NCBI GenBank assembly: GCA_020310875.1
Contig: CM035437.1
Span: forward strand, 51,092,027-51,156,026
Direction of reading: 5' to 3'
DNA: 64,000 nt
Source: Ceratopteris richardii
Lineage: Eukaryota; Streptophyta; Polypodiopsida; Polypodiales; Pteridaceae
Under the pieces are notes generated by a model. It saw only the letters and a program-made list of their open reading frames with translations. It had not been told where the DNA came from and made no database searches. The position numbers were made by a program, and so were the translations under genes. Positions 17,840 to 30,179 of the stretch are shown here, piece after piece (the first letter of the stretch is position 1; each line of letters begins with the position of its first letter).

Positions 17840-18330
17840 CTTGGGACTCCCCAAATCCCACAAAGCAGGGGCAGAACTTGCATATCTAGAGAGTGTTACA
17901 AAGGAGGTTCCCCCTCATATAGGGCCCACTTGGGTTTGAGCTTGTTGTTCTTGATTCGAAACACTTTATGGTGCCTAAAGGGTGGGGAACTATTGCAGTT
18001 GGAGATCTTTTGCCAAGGGGGAATAGAGACTTCTCAATCGACCACTTTTTGGGAGGGTGTCCAAAAATGTAGGGACACCACTCTTGCCAGATTGTCCAAA
18101 GGGTTTCCCCTCTTATAGCTTTCCATAGTGCCACGAAAAGCCGATTGCTTCGCCCAGAAGTGATTGCTTCAAGGTGATTTCTACCCACAGTCTCAAAATC
18201 ATTCTAAGGGTCTGCCAGAGCAAGAGAGACTTGGGGCATGCAAAGAAGATGTGGCCCAGATCCTCAATGTGGCGATGACATTGCTTGCACCATGGCGAAA
18301 CTAGAAACGTATATGAAGGCTTCATTTATA
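17840..18330 (-). pseudogene. LINE retrotransposon C-terminal fragment (zf-RVT-like)
   Basis: The minus strand gives SPWCKQCHRHIEDLGHIFF followed by ACPKSLLLWQ, the Cys/His pattern of the zinc-binding domain found after the reverse transcriptase of plant non-LTR elements (C-x2-C...ED-x2-H-x-F-x2-C...W). A second frame continues with LWTIWQEWCPYIF, equivalent to the usual LW-x-IW-x-x-RN-x-x-F. At least one frameshift separates the two parts and no reverse transcriptase precedes them, so it is a 5'-truncated remnant, as is usual for LINEs. Confidence 0.72.
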
Positions 18331-18778
18331 GTCCTTGTGACTTGAACACATGGCTAGGCCTTATCTCCTTGACTTGAAAGAATATAAAGGAGTGGAGGTT
18401 ATTGGGAGAAGGAGCATGTGCTCTCTCTCTCTCTCGCTCATTTGTGGTGGTCTACTTAATTAGCTTGACAGGAGTAGTGGTTGGCCACAACAAGAAATAT
18501 AGTAAAGAAGAAACTTTGAGACAGGGGCTTTGATACTTGTAGGAAGAGAAGGATATGAATTGTAGAAATATGAGCGCTAGAGAGGAGAAGTTGGGACCCA
18601 TCTTTCTTTGTTGACTTATAAGGAGAGATAGTAACCAAGTTATATAAGTGTCTTCATATAACTCTATGTCCCTTAAGCAAACGTCTTTGGAAGATTGAAT
18701 ATTCATAACACTTCTTTGGAGATAATTCTTCCATAAGCCTTCACCCCATAATGACGTTTGTGGTAAAACGTGAATTTT

Positions 18779-18834
18779 TGTTGGAGTTTGAGGTCTACGG
18801 AAGCACAATAACAACACAAGGAAGAAGAAGAAAT
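18779..18834 (-). repeat. Fragment of a family A copia LTR
   Basis: TGTTGGAGTTTGAGGTCTAC and the following AACACAAGGAAGAAGAAG match the inverted end of the copia A LTRs (compare 56555-56609). No primer site adjoins it, so it is a truncated LTR end. Confidence 0.65.
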
Positions 18835-18839
18835 GATTG

Positions 18840-19191
18840 AAAACTCATATTTTCATCTCTCTCTCTCACACACACACGGCTGAGCTATTCAACAAGGTGT
18901 CTTCTACGTCAAAGAGCATAGCATGGGGCTTTGTAAAGGCCTTCATATTCAAATTCTTTCAAGAAGACATGTTGAAGAAGTTAAGTCTAAATGTAAGAAA
19001 ATCTCGTTTCAATAATGTTAAGGATGTTAAATAAGTAATGTTAATAAGCGTGTCTCTAAGGTATTGTAACAAGCATGTAGTCTTGTATGTGGACAATGTT
19101 AATTTCAAAGGTCATATCTGTAAAATCTCCAAGTATGCATGTGTTACAGTTGAAAAATTTATTTGTCTTCTTTTTATTATTGTTATATGAC

Positions 19192-19229
<38 letters not shown>

Positions 19230-19690
19230 TATTATTATTATTATCATTACTGCAGATGTTTGGCATTAAGTAGAGAATGGATATTATTTTGTCATGATAA
19301 TTGACCTACAAGAAGAAGGAATGAAGGGTGTGTTGGAATTAAGTTGCTTCTCGTGATTTATGTAGGTCTTCTATGGCATTGATGCCTAATTTAGTGTGTT
19401 GGAGTTCATGAAGAAGTGGATTACTGAGGAAATTAGTGCCATTGATAGTTATAGGATTGGAGAATTACCTTATGAGAGGCAGCCCACAAAATTGAACTTG
19501 ATGAGAACTTAAAGAGTACCATTTTCCTCTTCACCCCTTTTCTTTTTTGCACTATTTGAATCTAGATCACGGATGTGAAGTCTCATTTTTAAATCTGCAT
19601 ATATATAAGTTTGATTCTCTTATTGATGTTGTTGGGTTTTCTTTTGTCCCAACCTTCTGTGCAAAATTGAGAGTAGAGATGAAGAAAAGA
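18840..19690. other. Non-coding stretch with a TTA microsatellite
   Basis: The only clear structure is a run of ATT/TTA trinucleotides at about 19192-19247. Nothing else supports a gene. Confidence 0.5.
19192..19247. repeat. (ATT)n microsatellite
   Basis: About 18 trinucleotide units with two interruptions. Confidence 0.95.
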
Positions 19691-19698
19691 AAAATGCA

Positions 19699-20130
19699 AT
19701 GAAATTTTATGATGAAGAAAAGGCTGATGATGGCTCGATAGTGCTCACAATATGCGACATTGGAGGTACTGGAAGAACTATTTTAGCATCTCAATTTTTT
19801 TATGAGTTCCAACATGCAAAGGGCAATCACATGTGGTTTGGAATTGAGTTACCCTTTGAAGATGAACATGGCTCAATAATGTTGAGGATGGTACATAAAA
19901 GATAAGGGCTCTAAGGGATTGTGAAATGCCTATATTCTTATATGTGGACAATGTTGATTTTGAATCTCATATCTTCAAGCTACTGCCTCAAAGTAAGAGT
20001 TCCAATACAATGAGCAAAATCTTGGTAACAAGAAAAAGCAAATATATTGAAGGAAAGATACATTATATATTGAAGAAGCAAAATCTTGGTAAGAGTCATT
20101 GCATTATGTGGTGTGAATATACATGAAGCT
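19699..20130 (+). pseudogene. NB-ARC (NBS-type resistance gene) relic
   Basis: One frame gives ICDIGGTGRTILASQFFYEF, a P-loop like the NB-ARC GxGGxGKTTLA but with K replaced by R and one T by I. A second frame about 150 bp further on gives FLYVDNVD (kinase-2, LLVLDDV-like) and SKILVTRKSKYI (RNBS-B, like SKILVTTR). Order and spacing fit the nucleotide-binding module of plant immune receptors. The frame is broken between the two, the Lys and Thr of the P-loop are lost, and the rest of the receptor is missing, except possibly an LRR-like scrap (GRFPKLVDFEVE) near 20280. Confidence 0.6.
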
Positions 20131-20479
20131 TTAGTCATGGAGATGCCTCAAGTACAATACTTATTTGATGTTGTTGACATCGAAGGTGTGTTGTGGAGGA
20201 ACCACAAATGGAGAATGTGTACAACAATACTTTGGTGTTGCGTGTTGTAGAGTCCCCTCTTGGAAAACGTTGTACACAGTGGAAGGTTTCCCAAATTGGT
20301 GGACTTTGAGGTTGAGAGAAATGAGGAGGCAACAGATTTGAAGGTAAACTCAACACTTCTCAACAAAGAGTGTGAGAAGTAATGTTTTCATGATGTTTTT
20401 TGTTCACAAGACTTAAGTGAAGTACATAAATCATAAATGTTCAATTCCATTAAATATTCTATCGATTGGATCTAATGTT

Positions 20480-20870
20480 GTCACAATGGCATAAGGATCC
20501 TGTTTTCCAGTATATACTCTTGGAAGGAAAATGTTTTTGCAAGAAGATAAGGAAGAAAATATTTTTGAAATTATGTAGAATAAGGTAAGGAAGAAAATGA
20601 ACCATGAGCCACTAAAAAGTAAGAGGCACATTGGTAAGCCCAAATGACATCACATGGAATGCAAAGATACCCCATTCGGTGGAAATCCATCAATGAAGTT
20701 GTGAAATTCCTTGCTTGCTACAAGTGCTAGTATTTGATCAGGGATAGGAAGTGGATTAATATCTCTTGTGGTGGAGTCATTGACTTTCTTCAAGTTAATA
20801 ACACACAATTTTCCATTCTTCTTGGGTACTACAACAATGGGGGATGTCTCGGTATCCTCCTTTATCTTTG
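20480..20870 (-). pseudogene. Ty3/gypsy reverse transcriptase fragment
   Basis: Read on the minus strand from about 20845, the bases give IVVVPKKNGKLCVINLKKVN, then INPLPIPDQILALV and FHNFIDGF, the classic plant gypsy RT start (SPIVVVPKKNGKLR...YPLP...FLDGF). Further on, MSFGLTNVPLTF matches MPFGLTNAPATF. Sequence between the blocks is missing and there are stops, so this is a relic. Confidence 0.7.
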
Positions 20871-21089
20871 TTGCATATGTGTCATTGTAAGTGTATGGTT
20901 TCTATTTGTGGGCTTGACTTCTAAAGTCATGGGGATCTTATGTGAAAAAAAATTGGATCCACACCTTTCAAATCTTTGTGCATCCAAGCGAATACATCTT
21001 AGACTCTATGTGGAGAGATATGAATCAATCTTTATGAATGTGTACATGCGTTATTTGTATCTTCAAATGTCAAGATCACATCTGTGAAT

Positions 21090-23570
21090 TCTTGAGTTTA
21101 TTTCTCACTCTCTAGTCACTCTAAATTGATGACATAACTTGTTTTAACTCACTTATATTCCCATCAAAGGTTGTGAAAAATCATTTTTCTCAATTTATAG
21201 TAGGCTATAAGCAGTGAGAAAATTATAGTGAGTCTTCCTTCATAAATAGAAGTTTTGTTCTCTAGATGAAAAATCTAGAATTAGTCCATCTCCACATAAA
21301 CAATTGAGATCAATGCTTCAAACTATTATGATCGTATTTATGCATCACTTGATAGCTTACGAATTCTATTAGAGTCTCAAATAAAGAAATAGGCTTGTCT
21401 AAAGCACCATATTGCAAAGCCCTCTTATCTTTGTACTCTACCATCACCTCTTGACACTATGGACTAGTATTGGGAGTAGCATTGAGAGGTTTTCATCTCA
21501 GTGTCCACACCTACTTCACTTGTTTTTTTGTGGAACTACTCAATACTCCAAACACTATTGCCTATGACAACTAGATATATCATGTATGATTAACTAGGAG
21601 AAGCTTGAAAATGATTAAGCAAATGGAATTGGTGTGGTCAAATGAACACTTGCTATTGAACTTTTTACAGGCATACATTGGCAACTTTGAGGAATAGGAG
21701 TTTGTCAAGGTCCATAGGTGTGAGAGGGAGGGGTGTTGGGAAAGGGCAAGGCAAAGCACCAAGTGGCCTAAGTGGAGGTTAGAGCATAAACAAACACTGA
21801 AGAAGATGGAGTAGGTAAGGAGAAAGCCATAGAATTCCATTTGATCAAATTCATAGTCAAACAAATGATTTTCATAACAATAATTTTTATAGCACCCCAT
21901 TTTGTAAATAGTAGCTGTATTTCTTGAAGGCAATGTGCATACCAAATTTCGTATTTTTTGGAGTTTTTTTTTATCCATGAAATTAGCTTTAGAACCTATT
22001 TTGTAACTATGCTAACCACTGGATGTGAAACCATTCAAAGAAAAGCCAAGAACTTTAAATAGAGCTTGTAGGCTGATTTTTAGAAGTTACCTAGATGGGG
22101 ATTGTGTAGAGAAGGGAAAGCATGTTGTAATCTTTATGTTGATGAATAGAAGACTCCATTGTTCCACCCTATCTCCTCTTCCTTGCATGAATGTGTGCAT
22201 TCTCACGATTATCATCTTCACATTTACTTGCCTCACTTGCTCATGATGTTTATATCAACCTTATGTTCCCTTGGTTGAAAATTTGGGGTTGGCTTCTCAT
22301 GGATGTTGGTACTTCCCATTGTTCTATGAGTGACTCTCACATACGTTTAGCCACTTGGGAAGGGTGGAGCCTTCTACAAAAGGTTCATCGCCAAATATGA
22401 TTTTGGGATATCTAATTTATTGCCATTACTTGACAAACTTGATTCACTTGAGCCTCATTTTTTTTCAATTGTTGAAATATAGGAAAGGTTGGATAAGGCA
22501 TTTGTAATGGCCAAGTTGGCATGGTTGGTCCGATCATAGGTTGTGGTGGCATACATTGCATTGACAACATAATACACATTATGCCAAGTGATATTGTAGG
22601 CAGAGGTTTTCATGTGGTCCCTAGGGTAGTATGTAATTTTTTCAGTTGCACTTGAAGCCACAAAGATGGAATTGGCTCGAACCAATGTGGAGGTGGTTCT
22701 AGGGGAAACACTTTTAGTTTGCCATCATGGATGACATTGCTTATTTATATGATTCTTGTTAAAGATAGTAAAGGTAAATTATTGGGATCTTGTTTACTTT
22801 GTTTAGGTTGTGGATCAAGACTTGAACTCATTTATGAACTCAATTGTGGATTGATTTTCTCTAGATTGTTGTCACCATGTTATAAACTCCCATTTTATCA
22901 ACCAATATCTCCCCTTCAAGTTTGAGAATAATTAGTTCTTAAGATTTCCCAAAATCATCTCAAAATATGATGGGTCCTAATGTGTTTGCATGTGTGGAGG
23001 TGATTTGTGTTTGATACTCTCCTTCCACTTGCAACATCCAATCAATTTTCAATTTAGGATCAAGTTTTTCTTGTCTTCAGAACTTGATGAAGCCGTGGTT
23101 TCTAATTCATTCACTTCAACTCAGATCAAAAGACGTAGGGCGATTTCCCTAGCACTGCAAAAAAATTTCTAGTCTTTTTTTCATTAAGGCCTTGTTTAAT
23201 CCTTTGAACCGTTAACTATATGCTAAGACTTAGGGCACTCCTCAATTGGTCAATAATTCTCTTAAATGTGCACTTACCTTATGAGACTCCTCTAAATTGT
23301 GTAAAGCTTTGGTTGAGTTTCCCTCAAATTTTCAAATTCCTTTAGTGGTTTGTATGATGGTGTTGTGAGTCGATAAGACTTCTGGTCATGGCCATATTGT
23401 CAGATTGTATATTTTATGGATTATTTTCCTATTTATGGACTATGTTTATCAATACAGACTCCCTTCATAAAAGCTATACCCATGTGTAGCTTTACATAGC
23501 AATGCAGACTAGTTAGCACTTAATCTAGAGACTATCTAGATCACCATCTAAGCTCCACATTGGGAGCTCA
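21090..23570. other. No gene recognised
   Basis: About 2.5 kb of AT-rich sequence with only short scattered ORFs. It lies behind the gypsy fragment and may be its decayed continuation, but I found no protease, integrase or gag motif to prove that. Confidence 0.4.
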
Positions 23571-25640
23571 TGGGTGGAGAGCACCATCTCTATAGTTGCT
23601 TTACTCTTGGAAATTCGAGAATTTGAGTTCTCTATCTCTCAGTTTGCATCTCTCTTTGTCTGCATTATTCTCTCAACTTTGTATATTTGTGTATTCTACT
23701 GTGTTATTTTTTCTTACGACTCCTTTCCTATTGGAACTACTATGAGGAAAGGTACACATCCTTCTAAGCCTTTCATAGCCCTTCTTGAAAACATGTTTTA
23801 ATCCCTATGACTCAAAGTCTGACAAAAATGATATTGAGAAATGTAGTAAAGGAAAGGAGAATATTTCCCCAAACCCCTCTACTTACAATTGCTCTCTAAA
23901 ATTTGTCGATAATCGTTCGTCTACTTTATCTAAAATTCTCAAGAATGTATATCAGACTTATAGTGATGGCTACATTGTGGTGGGGCTTGTAAGATTGATA
24001 ACGTTTTCTCCTCTCAACTAGAATATTTTGACCAACATGCTCTAAATAAAATTCTTAAGAAATTAATGATATTAAGCGAATGAGGATGCATGTGGTCTAG
24101 TCACTTCGCCAAGAAAACTATTAAAAAAAAAAGAAAAAGGTCTACAAATATTTAGAATCTATGAATCTCGCGCTAAACCCCCAAATTCTTTTTCTTAGGA
24201 AATGGATTTCTCATGAGAAATCAATGGTTATTAAGAATCTTATTGTTATGATAACTCAATGTCTCATTATGTAGAAACTCAAAGTGAGCCCCATCTCTAA
24301 GCTAGAGGATAAGCTAACATTTAGAGACAATTCATATTTGTATTCCTTTGGTCCTAAGAGACTCTCGAGGGAAGTAATTATCGATAATTTTTTCAAGCAT
24401 GTATACATTGATATTAGAAATGCATAGAGGCATACACAAATTTAGAATTTATATGAGTACACATTCATTCATCCCTCTATATATTGCAATCATGTACAAT
24501 TTCCCGGCTTCTCCGAATGAGGTACTAAAGAGTGACTTGGAGAGATTACATGCATATTCAAGCAAGAGTACTAGAAAGTGTGTGAGTAAGGTAAGATTTA
24601 GAGACCATTCATATTCATGAGTTCTTACAGTTGAGGGTGATCTAGACATGGATTTTCTAAACTATGTGATAGGTCTTGGTTTGGGAGACGTTTGCCACAT
24701 CTATATTAAGATGTTCAATCCTATCATATGCTTTCATTCCATAATCATATTGAAATGATTAAGGAAATGCATGATAAATTCGAAGATTATGTTATTGAAG
24801 ATACGCGAACAATGGAAATTAGAAAGAAGAAGGTATTCCATCTTATTACCATTACAGATGACTCTAAGAAGAAGATATCACCCAAAAGAATATATGAAAA
24901 GATAGGTCAATTTAAGGGTCAGTGCAAATGTTGCGGTCCCTCTTGAAGATTAATATTTTAGGCAATCAGATTCTCCCTATTCATCTAGTACATAACAATC
25001 AAGATGGAGGAGAAAGCTAAGGAAGACCAAGCCAATGACACAAAAGATGACTTCCACATAAAAGGTACAAAATTTCATAAAACCAAGATACTGTTGAAGA
25101 ACATGAGGTTGATGAAGAAGATGAAGGTATAATAGATGTTTCTGAGGACATAAACCTTTGGTTAGAAGAGGAGGAATTGAAAAGCATTGATATCATACAA
25201 GTAAAGTAAGGGTAATGTCACTCGAGGAAAATGGTGAGTACCAACATCAAGGAGTTCCATCTCATGATTGTCAATCTGCAGAGACACGAGGATGATATAA
25301 TGAGCATGAGCAGGTGATGTGAATGATGGTGAAGGTGACAAACATACAAGATGCACAGATGCATACACAAGGAAGAGGTAAAGAGTATGAGCAATGGAAT
25401 ATACATCACGTGAATCAGAAATATGATATCTCGTACGTGGAGTCTACCTAGGATCCTCAAGCTCGAGGACTCATCGACTTGCACAAATTGGAGCATACTT
25501 TTACAGAATTGGGGATTGCATTTTTTTTATATAGAAGGTGGTAATAAAAATCACTTATTTGAACTTGAATTGTATTAATTATATATCTTTCTGTGGAAAT
25601 TGATTTACACATCTGGATTTACATGCATCCTCTTCTTCTA
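23571..25640. other. No gene recognised; short hydrophilic ORFs
   Basis: Small plus-strand frames (23785-24021 and 24728-24946, the latter Lys-rich and ending CKCCGPS) do not resemble a family I know. They may be scraps of one broken coding sequence, since the surrounding frames are also Lys- and Asp-rich. Confidence 0.3.
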
Positions 25641-25645
25641 TGCCT

Positions 25646-25770
25646 AGCGTTGCCCTCCCTCTCGTGTCTCTCATCCTCGACAGACCCTTCTGGTAGAGAG
25701 TGTGGAGTAAGTGCCAGCGTTGCCCTCCCTCTCGTGTCTCTCATCCTCGAGAGACCCGTCTAAAAGAGAG
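25646..25770 (+). repeat. Two-copy tandem repeat, 70-bp period
   Basis: AGCGTTGCCCTCCCTCTCGT begins at 25646 and again at 25716, followed in both copies by CTCTCATCCTCGA and AGACCC. Confidence 0.85.
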
Positions 25771-27290
25771 TGCTCAATATATTTTTGTAGAATGTTAGTG
25801 TCCAAGGATTGTTTTATGAGATGGATGATCTTTGGCAAATCCACTTCAAGTTTGGACTAGCGGATGGCACTCTGTGTTTCATGTTGTTGTAGTTGATAAT
25901 GCATTGAATATTGTAGTATCTCACAAGCGCAAAGCTGTAACAAAAGAGTGAGTTCTGAAATAAACAACTCCAAGTGGTATTCTAAAAAATGAAATGTAAA
26001 GATTTCTTCAAATCTTTATTTGTAACAAGTTGGCAAGTATTTAATTCTACAATGCCATGCATAGCATACCTTCAAGGAGGCTGGCCTACTCATTTCATAG
26101 AATAAATCCAAATTATCATGGTTAAACCCTCGAGTGGAGACATGTAGCACTTACGAGCTTGAATGTGGTCTGCATCGTATCGAATATCTTGAGTTGCATG
26201 TGTGTTGTTGCATCTAGCATCTTGTGTAAGTAGGCTAACCAATGTTGTATAGTGGCCATCACATAAGTTAGCCATCGACGGCAAGATGGAGTTCAAATTC
26301 TTCTTTGAATGATGGTTCAACTAGTATTTGCATGAGTTATTTAGGTTCAACGACACAGGTGAGGATCCAAGTCTTTCCAATGATAATAATTCATATATCA
26401 TTTTGATCCCCTGTTGTAGGAGATCTTCTAATTCTACAACACATCTTTTGGGATAGTGTACGATGTTTGTGCTTCAATAGAGGTAGTGGCAGAGATACTT
26501 GCATGTTTCGCTTGTAGTGTAGTGAACTCCTCCAATAGTTTATAATGTGCTTCTTGAAGGTTGGTGTAATCTTCTAAAATGATCTTGATGATTTCAAGTG
26601 CTATGTCTTGGAATCGTGATGGACATACAGGGGCACTTGGTGTGTCTATCATTGCTTCAAAGTTTTTTGGTGTTGTGAACATGTAGTCACTAGTTCTCTT
26701 TCTTTGTAGTGGCTAAATGTGGTCTCTATAGGCCCGTATTTATATTAAGTCTAGCATTAAGATCCATTTTTACCCTAATTTTTTCTTCTATCTTCTTTGT
26801 TGCTTGTTTATTTTGTGCTTGCAAATTTAGCTCTAATGCAATTACAAACAAAGTATATATATATATATAGGTTTAGTATCATGGATGTAGTTTGAATGAA
26901 TTTGGTGCAAGGGGGCAAGGAGATGGGATGGGAAGAGTGGATGTGAAAGTGAATACATTAGTTAGCAATGGTGATGTTGGCGGTAAGGGGGATAAGGGAT
27001 GATGATATTGCGGGGTGATGGTGGTATAGTGGTTGTGGATGACATCTCCATGTGAAGAGGTGATGGATGAGTTGCTGAGATGACATGCCCTACTCCATCC
27101 AAGGTAACTTTAGAGACACTTAGTACATTGCCTAAGCTTCCTCAATATGCATTAAAAACACCTAACTGCTTTGGAACATCATCTACAAACATCTATGTCA
27201 AAACAAATGAGTTTGGGGTTCAAGAAACTTGGGAAACCTTCTATTTATGAATGAGAAGGTTCTCATAAATATGTTTAGTGCTCACAACTT
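25771..27290. other. No gene recognised
   Basis: AT-rich sequence. A minus-strand frame at 26434-26682 (82 residues, helical, with LEIIKIILEDYTNLQEAHYK) could be a gag scrap but matches no family I can name. A short TA run lies at about 26856-26869. Confidence 0.35.
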
Positions 27291-27291
27291 G

Positions 27292-27480
27292 CACTACTAG
27301 AAATAGGGGGGGCGTAGCGATGCCCCCCATTGAAAAAAAAGCGGGTCTTGTCGCTTATGTGATGCAAGCATTGCATAAGCGACAAAACTCTTTTTTATAA
27401 AAAAAAAAGGATGATCCATCGCATAAGTGATGCAGAGTGTCGCTTATGTGATGCTCAAAATGACCGTCGCAAAAAGCATC
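27292..27480 (+). mobile_element. Terminus of a CACTA (En/Spm-type) transposon with subterminal repeats
   Basis: CACTACTAGAAAT is the canonical plant CACTA terminal inverted repeat. It is followed by clustered short repeats in both orientations built on GTCGCTTATGTGATGC and its inverse (GCATAAGCGACA, CGCATAAGTGATGC), the usual subterminal organisation that binds the transposase. I see no matching inverted end or transposase downstream, so only one end remains, or the other end is diverged. Confidence 0.7.
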
Positions 27481-27719
27481 ACAATCTGATTGATCGAAAT
27501 GGGTAGGAGGTGGTGGAATGCCCTCTGATTGACCATAATCTGATTATAACAAGAAAAAAAAATATCAGTTATGTATCTATCAAATATATTTAAAATTAAA
27601 AGTTTGATATACTTACAGTATATAGTCCTTGCACGATTAGGAGATGGTGGTGGAGTTCCATCTGATTGATCGAATCTACAAATAATGGTATTAGATATTA
27701 ATCATCTGATTATTTACAT

Positions 27720-27910
27720 ATGTAAACATTCACATATACATATTTACACATACACACATATTCACATATACACATTTACACATACAAACATATTCACATA
27801 TACACAAATACACATTCTTGTGGGATAAATGCATGTATTTTGTATGAATGTGTGTATATGCATGCATGTGTATGTGTGTATGTATATATGTGGATATGTA
27901 TATGTCACAA
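27720..27910. repeat. CA/TA-rich low-complexity tract
   Basis: Short runs of CACATATACA and TGTGTATG-type sequence. The ORFs running through it are simple-sequence artefacts. Confidence 0.8.
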
Positions 27911-28252
27911 GGAAGAAGATAAGAAAGAGAGCTCACACACACACTCTCACTCTCAAAGAGAAGCACACGCATAGATTGAGGCAAGGAAGAATGATCTTCT
28001 TCTTTTATTACATAAAAAAGGAATGTACAAGAATGACCTAAAAACAAGAATACAAGTACTACAATATATAAAGAACAGTACATAAGGAGAAACCTAATGT
28101 CCGCAAATGAGTGAGCTGGCAAGAAACAAATGTGCCATCATTCTCATTAGATAAATCTAATAAAGCTCAATGAAGTGTCCCTGACATATGACGGCATGAC
28201 CACTATACATGTCAGAGAAATGAAAGAGTGATACGTGTCATCCCGGATCATC

Positions 28253-28500
28253 TCATGTTGAGCTTAATATCTCAACACTCCCCCTCAAGCTCAACGCCAT
28301 GTCCTCTAATCCAAGCATCTTCCAAAACTTCTTCAGCTTCTCTGCTACAAGTGCTTTAGTGAAAATATCAGCAACCTGCTCATTTGTTCTCACATAAACA
28401 AGATCAATATCACCTGGTAATACCTTCTCTCTGATGAAGTAATAATGTACCTCGATATGATTTGTTCTAGCATGACAAATAGGGTTCACTGCTAACTGTA
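28253..28500 (-). pseudogene. Copia RNase H C-terminus next to an LTR end (different family)
   Basis: The minus strand encodes CHARTNHIEVHYYFIREKVL and EQVADIFTKALVAEKL, the last part of a copia RNase H. A polypurine tract (GAGCTTGAGGGGGAG on the minus strand, 28278-28292) is followed by an LTR starting TGTTGAGATATTAAGC at 28277. The LTR runs leftwards; its other end is lost in low-complexity sequence, probably near 27.8 kb. The upstream part of the element is missing. Confidence 0.75.
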
Positions 28501-28539
28501 TGCTGCTAAGATTATTGACAAGTCTACGAAATAATTATG

Positions 28540-29140
28540 GATTGGAAAAGTTATAGACTTCAATAGGAATATATATCAATATAGAAAATCATTTCATTGG
28601 TATCATACTAAAACTAATAAGGCCTTCATAGAAAATATGTGATGCCCAACAAATAGGTTCATAGCGGAAAAATAAATAGCACAAAACATCTCATCTAAAG
28701 AACATGTTCTGTAATATATTTGAATCATAATTTGAGAGCCTTCCTTGTAAATATGTTTTAATTATTCATTTTATGCATTTTTCTTTCATAATATTCATGT
28801 AAAATTTTTACATGCCAATGTGCTACAATTTCGCATTTTTTAATATATCTTTTATATTCATAAAACTAAAAAATTAAGAAGAAAATCACATAGTTTTAGT
28901 CGATTTTCAAAAACTATGTATATAGGTAGAATGGGTTTTTGAAGACTTTTCGAAGCAAGGTTCACGAAAAGCCCGAAGTCTTCCACCCATTCTTCATGAA
29001 TATTTTTGTGAAGCCTAGGGCTTGCCTTCCACTTTAAGCCCTAGAAGTGCCAACTCACGGCACATTTTTGGCTTGCTTTTTTGCCGTGCTTTTGGCTTGC
29101 TTTTGCCGTGCTTTTGGGAACGCACCTCCATCTTTCCGCC
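28540..29140. other. No gene; TATA-like element near the end
   Basis: AT-rich to about 28900, then GC rises. A short duplication of a TTTGGCTTGCTTTTGCCGTG-like unit lies at about 29070-29117, and TATATAA at about 29142 could be an old promoter of the kinase relic. Confidence 0.4.
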
Positions 29141-29234
29141 GCTATATAACTGCGATAGTTTCACTCCGTCTATGGAGTAAGTTACTTTGGCGACATCAGA
29201 TATTCGAGCATCTGCAGACGCCCACGTCGGGAGG

Positions 29235-30178
29235 ATGGAGGATCATTTTGAGATGGACAAGGAATTGATGCAGGATACAAGGATCATTTTGAGATGGACA
29301 AGGATCATTTTGAGATGGACAAGCTCTCTCGCCATGTCTATGTTTGCAAGTCCGTCTTCTTTGAAGGGTGGTACCACAAAAATTATGGATTGCACGATCG
29401 GAGATCGCTGCCCTTACCATTGTTCCGTCGCACCCGAATATCGTGGCCCTTATCTCCCATTTCGAGGGGACTTCAGAAATTCATATGATTATGGAGCATT
29501 GCGAAGGAGGAGATCTGTTCGAGCATCTGTCGTTGAAGTGGACATACAGCCATATGAGGCGCATACAGCCACGGCGCGCAGGCGTCAACATACTATTTTC
29601 ATAGGCTGGCACCTTTCAGAGAAAAGCGCTGCGCAGATCTTCATGGCCACCTTGAAGGCCGTTGCATTTTGCCATGACCATGGCATCATGCACGGGAATA
29701 TCAAGCTTGAAAACCTTCTTCTTCCCCATCATGGCTGCAGCTACAATGACATAAAGCTTTGCGATTTCGGATCTGTCAATTCTTGGCCTCAAGGCAGAGG
29801 ACTAGTGCCCACCTTAGATTATGTGCTTTAACATATGTTGCGCCTGAGATCATCCAGGCAGCCATTAATAGAGAAGAAGATTGCGCGAGCGAGAAGGATG
29901 ACACATGGAGCTTGGGAGTGCTACTGTATTTGCTGATCTTCTGGAGGTTTCCATTTTCAGGCAACACGCTCAAGGAACTTCTCAACTCCATAACACATGA
30001 CTTGGCTGATGATGACTGGTTGGACAATCGTTTTGAGCAATTGTTCCATCTCGAGGTCTCCTTTCTCGCACGAGATCTGCTAAAGACCATGATGCAGTTG
30101 GATCCTCTGAACAGACCATCTGCTCAGTCTCTCCTAATGCATCCATGGATGAAGTATAATGGCCTCGCTCCCAAGTAA
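29235..30178 (+). pseudogene. CDPK/SnRK-like protein kinase relic
   Basis: Kinase subdomains are readable in order but in three frames: YVCKSV near 29339 (VAIK-like region), HPNIVALISHFEG and IMEHCEGGDLFEHL (29368-29538), AAQIFMATLKAVAFCHDHGI and IMHGNIKLENLLL (29627-29730), IKLCDFGSV (DFG intact), YVAPEII (29834 on), DTWSLGVLLYLLIFWRFPFS and LDPLNRPSAQSLLMHPWM. The catalytic HRD is HGN, losing the catalytic Asp. A small insertion (about 14 bp, flanked by ATGT) near 29818-29835 breaks TLDYVAPE, and an insertion near 29540-29608 separates subdomains V and VIa. Near 29240-29322 the unit GATCATTTTGAGATGGACAA occurs three times. No introns are visible, so a retrocopy is possible. The composition is more GC-rich than its surroundings. 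Confidence 0.78.
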
Positions 30179-30179
30179 T

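Noticed and set aside
27730-28122. A 130-residue minus-strand ORF with hydrophobic segments
   Set aside because: Half of it is translated CA/TA simple sequence and the rest overlaps an LTR; no domain resemblance.
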